The position numbers and the translations under genes are program-made. From assembly GCA_003242605.1 (NCBI GenBank), contig QGUZ01000047.1:1-24443 (forward strand): a stretch of DNA of 24,443 nucleotides. The letters run 5' to 3'. Shown here piece by piece: positions 1-6,042 of the stretch (the first letter of the stretch is position 1; every line of letters starts with the position of its first letter). Source of the DNA: Actinomycetota bacterium (GTDB lineage Bacteria; Actinomycetota; Actinomycetes; Streptosporangiales; Streptosporangiaceae). A model generated the notes under the pieces. That model worked only from the letters and a program-made list of their open reading frames with translations, was not told where the DNA came from and ran no database searches.

Positions 1-837
1 GCCCCGCAGCGGGCGCGCCTGCGGCGCCGAGGCCCGGATGAGCCGGTCGAGCCGGGACGCGAGCAGCGCCGCAGCCGGGCGCTTGTCCGGCTCCCGGTGC
101 AGCGCCGCCCGGATGTGCGGCAGCAGCGCCGCGGGCACGCCCGCCAGGTCCGCCTGGCCGTGCAGGATCGCGTACATCTGCGCCTCGGCCGACCCGCGGC
201 CGAACGTCGGCCGCCCGGTCGCCGCGAACGCCACCGTCGCGCCCCAGGCGTGCAGGTCCGCGGCCTCGCCCACCGGCTCCCCGGCGAACAGCTCCGGCGC
301 CGCGTACCCGGGGGTGCCGAGGAAGACCCCGGTGTCGGTCACCCGGGTCGCGTCCACCACGTGCGCGATGCCGAAGTCGATGAGCACCGGCCCGCGCGCC
401 GACAGGATCACGTTCGCCGGCTTGAGGTCCCGATGCACCACCCCGGCCGCGTGGATCACCGCGAGCGCGCTGGCGAGCCCGTGGGCGAGGGCGAGCAGCT
501 CGGCGTCGCCGAGGGGGCCGTCCCGCCGCACCGTCTCGAGCAGCGTGTCGCCCTCGATGTACTCCATCACCAGGTACGGCCGGTCCCCGGCGAGGTCGGC
601 GTCGAGCACGGTCGCCACGTACGGGCTCTCCACCCGGCGCAACGCCCGCACCTCGCGGTCGAGCCGCATGCGCGCGGCCGGGTCGTCCTCGATCGTGCTG
701 CGCAGCAGCTTGATGGCGACCCGCCGGCCGCGGCGGTCGCGGGCGAGGTAGACCTCGCCCATACCGCCGCGCCCGAGACGCTCACAGAGCGTGTACGGGC
801 CGACCCGACCCAGGTTGCCCGCCCGCCGTCCACCCAT
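1..837 (-). CDS. Serine/threonine protein kinase (Hanks type), N-terminal 279 residues; C-terminus outside the window
   Basis: Phosphorylates Ser/Thr residues of target proteins; actinobacterial members control wall growth, division and metabolism. The kinase domain is visible: glycine-rich loop GRGGMGEVYLARD (about residues 22-34), catalytic Lys43 in VAIK, HRDLKPAN with Asp137, DFG at 154-156, and the APE motif at 180-182. The frame stays open to base 1, so any extracellular or membrane part lies beyond the edge. ATG at 837 was chosen because kinase homology starts about 12 residues later. No Shine-Dalgarno is seen; the bases just upstream read CCTCCT on the coding strand. A TANNNT-type hexamer (TAACGT, 848-853) sits 10 nt before the ATG, so a near-leaderless mRNA is possible. 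It lies 96 bp downstream of proA. The substrate cannot be inferred. Confidence 0.93.
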   Translation of the reverse strand, partial: MGGRRAGNLGRVGPYTLCERLGRGGMGEVYLARDRRGRRVAIKLLRSTIEDDPAARMRLDREVRALRRVESPYVATVLDADLAGDRPYLVMEYIEGDTLLETVRRDGPLGDAELLALAHGLASALAVIHAAGVVHRDLKPANVILSARGPVLIDFGIAHVVDATRVTDTGVFLGTPGYAAPELFAGEPVGEAADLHAWGATVAFAATGRPTFGRGSAEAQMYAILHGQADLAGVPAALLPHIRAALHREPDKRPAAALLASRLDRLIRASAPQARPLRG

Positions 838-933
838 AGGAGGTAAAACGTTAGCGTTCCAGAACCCAAAAGGCCCACGCGGCACGCCGAGGTTGCCGCG
901 AACGGTCACCGATTCGCCGCGCGACGCCCGGGT

Positions 934-2259
934 TCACCGGCCCGCGATCACCGTCCCCGAGGCGGTCCGCAGGTGCCCCTCGCCGGTGTAGACCCACTTG
1001 GTGGAGGTGAGCTCCGGCAGGCCCATCGGGCCGCGCGCGTGCAGCTTCTGCGTGGAGATGCCGATCTCCGCGCCGAACCCGAACTCGCCGCCGTCGGTGA
1101 ACCGCGTCGAGGCGTTCACCGCCACCGCCGCCGAGTCCACCATCGCGACGAACCGGCGGGCGTTCACCACCGAGCGGGTCACGATCGCGTCGGTGTGCGC
1201 CGAGCCGTACGTCCGGATGTGCTCCACGGCCGCGTCGAGCGAGTCCACCACCGCGGCCGCGATGTCCAGCGAGAGGTACTCGGCGTAGAAGTCCTCCTCG
1301 GTGGCCTCCACCACCTTCGCCCCGTCGGGCACCCGGCCGGCGATCTCGAGCACGCGCTTGTCGCCGTGCACGGTCACCCCGGCGGCGCCGAGCGCGCGCA
1401 GCGCCCGCGGCAGGAACTCCTCGGCGACCGCCTCGTGCACCAGGAACGTCTCGGCCGCGTTGCACACCGACGGCCGCTGCGTCTTGGCGTTGACGAGGAT
1501 CGCCTCGGCGAGGTCGAGGTCGGCCTCGGCGTCGACGTACACGTGGCAGTTGCCCACCCCGGTCTCGATCACCGGGACCGTGGACTCCTCCACCACCGAG
1601 TTGATCAGCGACGCGCCGCCGCGCGGGATCAGCACGTCCACCAGGCCGCGCGCCCGCATCAGCCGCTTCGCCGACTCGCGGCCGGTGCCGGGCACAAGCT
1701 GCACCGCGTCCTGCGGCACCTCGGTGCCGGCGAGGGCGTCCCGCATCACCCGCACCAGCGCGGTGTTCGACTCGTACGCGCTCGACGAGCCGCGCAGCAG
1801 CGCCGCGTTCCCGCTCTTCAGGCAGAGCGCGGCGGCGTCCACGGTGACGTTCGGCCGCCCCTCGTAGATCATGCCGACCACGCCGAGCGGCACCCGGATC
1901 TGCCGCAGCTCCAGGCCGTTCGGCAGCGTGCTCCCGCGCACCACCTCACCGACCGGATCGGGCAGGTCCGCGATCTGGCGCACCGCCTCGGCGATCGCCG
2001 CCACCCGCCCGGCGTCGAGCCGCAGCCGGTCGATCATCGCCTCGGAGGTGCCGGACTCGCGGGCGCGGGCCACGTCCTTCTCGTTCGCGGCCACGATCTC
2101 CTCGGTACGGCCCAGCAGGGCGTCGGCGATCGCGCGCAGCGCGGCGTCCTTGGGGGCCCGCGGCAGCGGCGCGAGCACGGTGGCGGCCTTCCTGGCCGCC
2201 CGGGCGACCTTCAGAAACTCCTCGGCCTCGCGGTCCTCGGCCCTCACTGCGTCGGCCAT
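934..2259 (-). CDS. proA: Gamma-glutamyl phosphate reductase (glutamate-5-semialdehyde dehydrogenase)
   Basis: Second enzyme of proline synthesis: NADPH-dependent reduction of glutamyl 5-phosphate to glutamate 5-semialdehyde in the cytoplasm. The 441-aa protein has the usual family length and aldehyde-dehydrogenase-like fold. Visible signatures are MIYEGRPNVTVDAAALCLKS (130-149), PRGGASLI (212-219), the catalytic cysteine Cys266 in QRPSVCNAAETFL, and the C-terminal block GGEFGFGAEIGISTQKLHAR. The ATG at 2259 follows a GGGAG ribosome site that overlaps the proB stop region; the spacer between proB and proA is only 10 bases. The two genes therefore form a translationally close pair that acts in sequence. 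The first about 15 residues are acidic and poorly conserved, so a slightly later start cannot be excluded. Confidence 0.97.
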   Translation of the reverse strand: MADAVRAEDREAEEFLKVARAARKAATVLAPLPRAPKDAALRAIADALLGRTEEIVAANEKDVARARESGTSEAMIDRLRLDAGRVAAIAEAVRQIADLPDPVGEVVRGSTLPNGLELRQIRVPLGVVGMIYEGRPNVTVDAAALCLKSGNAALLRGSSSAYESNTALVRVMRDALAGTEVPQDAVQLVPGTGRESAKRLMRARGLVDVLIPRGGASLINSVVEESTVPVIETGVGNCHVYVDAEADLDLAEAILVNAKTQRPSVCNAAETFLVHEAVAEEFLPRALRALGAAGVTVHGDKRVLEIAGRVPDGAKVVEATEEDFYAEYLSLDIAAAVVDSLDAAVEHIRTYGSAHTDAIVTRSVVNARRFVAMVDSAAVAVNASTRFTDGGEFGFGAEIGISTQKLHARGPMGLPELTSTKWVYTGEGHLRTASGTVIAGR

Positions 2260-2269
2260 CTCGCTCTCC

Positions 2270-3394
2270 CTACGCTCCGGTCAGGGGTTCCAGTATGACG
2301 ATGTCGTCGGCGTGCACGAGCTCTCTTTCGTACTCCGGGCCGAGGGTGGCCGCCAGCTCGCGGGTGGACCGGCCGAGCAGCTCGGGGATCTCGGCCGCGT
2401 CGTAGTTGACCAGCCCGCGCGCGACCGTCTCGCCGTGCGGTCCGCACAGGTCCACCGGGTCGCCGGCGGAGAAGTCGCCCTCCACCGCGGTGACCCCGGC
2501 GGGCAGCAGCGACTTGCGGTGGGCCACGACCGCCTCCACCGCCCCGGCGTCGAGCCACAGCCGGCCTCGCCCGGTGGTGGCGTGCGCCAGCCACAGCAGC
2601 CGGGTGCCCGGGTGCTTGCCCTGGGGGTGGAAGTAGGTGCCGACGTCGGCGCCGTTCAGCGCCTGGGCGGCGTGCGCGGCCGCGGTGAGCACCACCGGCA
2701 CCCCCGCCCCGGTGGCGATCCGCGCCGCCTGCACCTTGGTGATCATGCCGCCGGTGCCGACCCGGCCGGACTTGCCGAGTTCGACGCCGACGAGGTCCTC
2801 CGGGCCGCGCACCTCGGGGATGCGCCGTGCCCCCGGCCGCCGCGGGTCGCCGTCGTACAGCGCGTCCACGTCCGACAGCAGGATCAGCGCCTCGGCGTGG
2901 ACGAGGTGCGCGACCAGGGCGGCGAGCCGGTCGTTGTCGCCGAAGCGGATCTCGTCGGTGGCGACGGTGTCGTTCTCGTTCACCACCGGCACGATGCCGA
3001 GATCGAGCAGCTTGGTGAGCGCGCGCTGCGCGTTGCGGTGGTGGGAGCGGCGCATCATGTCGTCCGCGGTGAGCAGCACCTGCCCGACCCGCAGGCCGTA
3101 CCGGGCGAACGAGGAGGTGTACCGGGCGACGAGCACGCCCTGCCCCACCGACGCGGCGGCCTGCTGGGTGGCGAGGTCCCGGGGCCGGGAGGTCAGCCCC
3201 AGCGGGCCGAGCCCGGCGGCGATCGCCCCGGACGAGACGAGAATGATCTGCCGGCCGGCGTTGCGCTGCGCGGCGAGCACGTCGACCAGCGCGTCCACCC
3301 GGTCTCCGTCGATGGTGCCCTGCGGGGTGGTGAGCGACGACGATCCCACCTTCACGACCACACGGTTCGCCGTCCGCACCCGCTCGCGGTCCAC
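2270..3394 (-). CDS. proB: Glutamate 5-kinase with C-terminal PUA domain
   Basis: First committed step of proline synthesis: ATP-dependent phosphorylation of glutamate to glutamyl 5-phosphate, usually feedback-inhibited by proline. The 374-aa protein shows an amino-acid-kinase domain (residues about 8-260) with VVVKVGSSSL, ILVSSGAIAAG, VVNENDTVAT and the GTGGMITKVQAA segment, followed by a PUA domain (about 280-365) as in long-form ProB. The start is GTG at 3394, preceded by GGAGGGG about 3-5 bases upstream. It is followed directly by proA (10-bp gap). A 159-bp spacer separates it from obg upstream; that spacer holds an imperfect GC hairpin around 3446-3472, so proBA may have its own promoter, although none could be named. 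Confidence 0.97.
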   Translation of the reverse strand: MDRERVRTANRVVVKVGSSSLTTPQGTIDGDRVDALVDVLAAQRNAGRQIILVSSGAIAAGLGPLGLTSRPRDLATQQAAASVGQGVLVARYTSSFARYGLRVGQVLLTADDMMRRSHHRNAQRALTKLLDLGIVPVVNENDTVATDEIRFGDNDRLAALVAHLVHAEALILLSDVDALYDGDPRRPGARRIPEVRGPEDLVGVELGKSGRVGTGGMITKVQAARIATGAGVPVVLTAAAHAAQALNGADVGTYFHPQGKHPGTRLLWLAHATTGRGRLWLDAGAVEAVVAHRKSLLPAGVTAVEGDFSAGDPVDLCGPHGETVARGLVNYDAAEIPELLGRSTRELAATLGPEYERELVHADDIVILEPLTGA

Positions 3395-3553
3395 TACCCC
3401 TCCGTTCCCTTCCGGTCTCCTGCCACGGCCGCGGCTCGCCGCCCGCGCCGTACGGCGGGCCGTACCGGCGCCCGGCCGCGGGTCCGATCCTCGCGGCCCG
3501 GCGGGGCCGGACGCCGCCCCGGCCCCCGGCCGCCCTCCGTCACCAGCTTGCCG

Positions 3554-4903
3554 TCACGACACCCGCTCGTCGGTGCCGCGGGGCCCGCGGCCGGGCCCGG
3601 CGGGCACGTCCGGGTGCCAGTCGAAGACGTAGCCGCCCTCGAGCGGCCCGATGATCACGTCGACGCCCTCGGTGGCGCCGGCCGCGGCGAGGGCCTCCTC
3701 GACGCCGAGCTTGGCGAGGCGCTCGGCGAGGTAGGCGACGGCCTCGTCGTTGGTGAAGTCGGTCTGCCGCAGCCAGCGCTCCGGCTTCTCGCCGACGACC
3801 TGGAAGGTGTTCTCGTCCACGCGCCGCACCTCGAAGCCGGGGTCGCCCAGCCGCGGCGGGCGGATCACGAGCCGGGTGGGCTCCTCGGCCGGGCGGGCCG
3901 CGCGGGCGGCGGAGACCATCTCCGCCATCGCGAACATCAGCTCGCGCAGCCCCTCGCGGGTGGCCGCCGACACCTCGAACACCCGCAGCCCGCGCTCCTC
4001 GAGCATGGGGCGGACCAGCTCGGCGAGCTCCCGCGCCTCGGGCACGTCCACCTTGTTGAGCACCACCAGGCGCGGCCGGTCGTCCAGCGCGCCGTACGCG
4101 GCGAGCTCGGCCTCGATCACCTCGTAGTCGCTGACCGGGTCCCGGCCCGGCTCCATCGTGGCGCAGTCGAGCACGTGCACCAGCGTCGAGCAGCGCTCGA
4201 CGTGCCGCAGGAACTCGTGGCCCAGGCCCTTGCCCTGGGAGGCGCCGGGGATGAGGCCGGGCACGTCGGCGACCGTGTAGGCGACGTCGCCCGCGGTGAC
4301 CACGCCGAGGTTGGGCACGAGCGTGGTGAACGGATAGTCGGCGATCTTCGGCCGGGCCGCGGAGATCGCGGCGATCAGCGAGGACTTGCCGGCGTTGGGG
4401 TAGCCGACGAGCGCCACGTCCGCGACCGTCTTCAGCTCGAGGATGAGGTCGCGTTCCTCACCCGGCTCGCCGAGCAGCGCGAAGTGGGGCGCCTTGCGGC
4501 GCGGCGAGGCGAGCGCCGCGTTGCCGAGGCCGCCGCGGCCGCCCTGCGCCGCCACGTACCTGGTGCCGATGCCGACCAGATCGACGAGCACCTCACCGGT
4601 CTTGGCGTCCTTCACCACCGTCCCGTTCGGCACCGGCAGCACGAGGTCGGCCCCGCTCGCGCCGTCGCGGTTGGAGCCCATGCCCTGCTTGCCGGACTCG
4701 GCCCGGCGGTGCGGGCGGTGGTGGTAGTCGATCAGTGTGGAGGTGTTGGCGTCCACCTCCAGGATCACGTCGCCGCCGCGGCCGCCGTTCCCGCCGTCGG
4801 GGCCGCCGAACGGCTTGTACTTCTCCCGGCGGATGGATGCGCAGCCGTGTCCCCCATCGCCCGCCTTGACGTGGAGGACCACGCGGTCCACGAACTCAGC
4901 CAC
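3554..4903 (-). CDS. obg: Obg/CgtA family essential GTPase
   Basis: Ribosome-associated GTPase involved in 50S subunit maturation and stress and growth control. The 449-aa protein has three parts. The glycine-rich Obg fold covers about 1-158 (for example FGGPDGGNGGRGGDV). The G domain contains P-loop GYPNAGKSS (167-175), switch II DVPG (213-216), NKVD (283-286) and a SAATREG G5-like motif. The C-terminal OCT domain follows (about 345-430), with a short Gly/Pro/Arg-rich tail. The GTG start at 4903 gives the standard family N-terminus (MAEFVDRV). It follows rplU-rpmA, the typical bacterial order, but a strong terminator lies between rpmA and obg, so obg probably has its own promoter in about 4904-4974. 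Confidence 0.97.
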   Translation of the reverse strand: MAEFVDRVVLHVKAGDGGHGCASIRREKYKPFGGPDGGNGGRGGDVILEVDANTSTLIDYHHRPHRRAESGKQGMGSNRDGASGADLVLPVPNGTVVKDAKTGEVLVDLVGIGTRYVAAQGGRGGLGNAALASPRRKAPHFALLGEPGEERDLILELKTVADVALVGYPNAGKSSLIAAISAARPKIADYPFTTLVPNLGVVTAGDVAYTVADVPGLIPGASQGKGLGHEFLRHVERCSTLVHVLDCATMEPGRDPVSDYEVIEAELAAYGALDDRPRLVVLNKVDVPEARELAELVRPMLEERGLRVFEVSAATREGLRELMFAMAEMVSAARAARPAEEPTRLVIRPPRLGDPGFEVRRVDENTFQVVGEKPERWLRQTDFTNDEAVAYLAERLAKLGVEEALAAAGATEGVDVIIGPLEGGYVFDWHPDVPAGPGRGPRGTDERVS

Positions 4904-4969
4904 GGCCTTGCCCTCACGTTCCCTGTCACGCGGTTCGCCGGATCCTCTGACCCGCGACCCCGGTCAAAA

Positions 4970-5004
4970 ACGATAAGGCGGATCGAAGCCCTTCGATCCG
5001 CCTT
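4970..5004 (-). terminator. Intrinsic terminator after rpmA
   Basis: A perfect 14-bp inverted repeat (4975-4988 with 4991-5004) contains the core GGCGGATCG/CGATCCGCC. On the minus strand it is followed by TTATCGTTTTT. It begins 30 bases after the rpmA stop. This is the only hairpin in the window with a clear T-tract, so it is the best-supported terminator here. It should end most rplU-rpmA transcripts before obg. Confidence 0.88.
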
Positions 5005-5034
5005 GTCTCGTGTGACCTTACCGACGTCGCGGAT

Positions 5035-5292
5035 CTACTCCGCGACGGGGACGACGCTCACGGCCCGACGGCCCCGCACCCGGCCGAACTGCACGTGCCC
5101 GGCGACGAGCGCGAACAGCGTGTCGTCACCGCCCCGGCCCACGTTGTTACCCGGGTGGAAGTGCGTGCCGCGCTGCCGGACGAGGATCTCGCCGGCCTTG
5201 ACGAACTGACCGCCGAAGCGCTTCACGCCGAGCCGCTTGGAATTGGAGTCGCGGCCGTTCCGGGTGGACGACGCACCCTTCTTGTGTGCCAT
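5035..5292 (-). CDS. rpmA: 50S ribosomal protein L27
   Basis: Component of the large ribosomal subunit; its N-terminus reaches towards the peptidyl transferase centre. The 85-aa protein begins MAHKKGASSTRNGRDS, the direct, non-extended L27 start, so the cleaved N-terminal extension known from Firmicutes is absent. The conserved core (KRFGGQFVKAGEILVRQRGT, then HPGNNVGRGGDDTLFA) is intact. ATG start at 5292 with an AAGGGG ribosome site upstream. It lies 173 bp downstream of rplU, an unusually long spacer for this pair, and ends before a strong terminator. Confidence 0.98.
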   Translation of the reverse strand: MAHKKGASSTRNGRDSNSKRLGVKRFGGQFVKAGEILVRQRGTHFHPGNNVGRGGDDTLFALVAGHVQFGRVRGRRAVSVVPVAE

Positions 5293-5317
5293 TTCGGCTT
5301 ACCCCTTCGTGTCTACG

Positions 5318-5417
5318 GCGACGCCCCTGGCGTCGCGGCGGGAGAGCGGATTCGGGTGTCCTGCCAGGTCACCTCGGAGCGCCGCGGCGGATCGTCCGCG
5401 CCCCCTGCCGCGGCAGG
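5318..5417 (-). other. rplU-rpmA spacer with two small inverted repeats
   Basis: Two perfect repeats lie in the 173-bp gap. One is an 8-bp stem with a 3-base loop (5318-5325 with 5329-5336), 26 bases upstream of the rpmA start. The other is a 14-bp palindrome, CCTGCCGCGGCAGG (5404-5417). Neither has a T-tract. They could affect the ratio of L21 to L27, act as partial terminators or processing sites, or be chance in GC-rich sequence. Confidence 0.3.
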
Positions 5418-5465
5418 ACCCGCGTCGCGGCGAGAGGGCCGAGACCGCCGCCCTCCCGCGGAGGA

Positions 5466-5780
5466 CTACTGCCCGGCGGAGATCCCGGTCACCTTGATCC
5501 GCGTGTAGCGCTGGCGGTGACCCTGACGCTTCTTGTAGCCGGTCTTCGGCCGGTACTTGAGGATGTGGATCTTGGGGCCCTTGGTCTCGCCGAGGATCTC
5601 GGCGGTGACCTTGAACTTCTTCAGAGCCGCGGCATCGGTGGTGACTTCGCCGTCGTCGACGACGAGCACCGCCGGCAGAGTCACCGTGGAGCCGACCTCA
5701 CCGGCGATCCTGTCCACCTCGAGGACGTCGCCGACGGACACCTTCTCCTGCCTGCCGCCGCAACGGACGATCGCGTACAC
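5466..5780 (-). CDS. rplU: 50S ribosomal protein L21
   Basis: Large-subunit ribosomal protein that binds 23S rRNA. The 104-aa product starts at a GTG codon (5780), giving MYAIVRCGGRQEKVSVGD, the standard L21 N-terminus; the AGAAGGG ribosome site ends about 8 bases upstream. The frame stays open further upstream to 5966, but that extension is not L21-like and its codon use is poor, so it was rejected. Family signatures include KFKVTAEILGETKGPKI and the C-terminal block KKRQGHRQRYTRIKVTGI. It is the first gene of the rplU-rpmA pair, downstream of RNase E/G in the common actinobacterial order. Confidence 0.97.
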   Translation of the reverse strand: MYAIVRCGGRQEKVSVGDVLEVDRIAGEVGSTVTLPAVLVVDDGEVTTDAAALKKFKVTAEILGETKGPKIHILKYRPKTGYKKRQGHRQRYTRIKVTGISAGQ

Positions 5781-5945
5781 CGCGGAACCCTTCTTCTGAC
5801 TGCTCTCGCTGAGATGCTTTACCGTCGCATTCGAGATCGGCGACGTAGCGGGTGGCGCGGAAGACGGCACCACCGGATGCACCGATGGACAAGAGTACCG
5901 GATGCCCGGGCCTCGGGTCGAACCGATGCGGTTCCCGCGTCCCGG

Positions 5946-5990
5946 CCGGTCGTTCCGGCCGCGCACCGGGTGCGCGGCCGGAACGACCGG
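5946..5990 (-). terminator. Strong GC hairpin after the RNase E/G gene
   Basis: A perfect 20-bp inverted repeat (5946-5965 with 5971-5990) with a 5-base loop begins 52 bases after the RNase E/G stop codon. There is no T-tract on the minus-strand side, so it is either a U-less terminator of the kind often proposed in high-GC actinobacteria or an RNA-stabilising 3' end. It also insulates the rplU promoter region (5781-5945). Confidence 0.6.
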
Positions 5991-6042
5991 TCGCCTCCGG
6001 CGCGCTCCCCGCGCGCCGTCCGCACGTCTCGCGCGCCGCGCG

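Noticed and set aside
838..843. Perfect AGGAGG on the plus strand next to the kinase start
   Set aside because: No plus-strand start codon or credible reading frame follows at a suitable distance.
1871..5209. Plus-strand open frame of 1112 codons opposite proA, proB and obg
   Set aside because: It is antisense to three clear genes with intact motifs; its translation is Arg/Ala/His-rich low-complexity sequence typical of the opposite strand of GC-rich codons.
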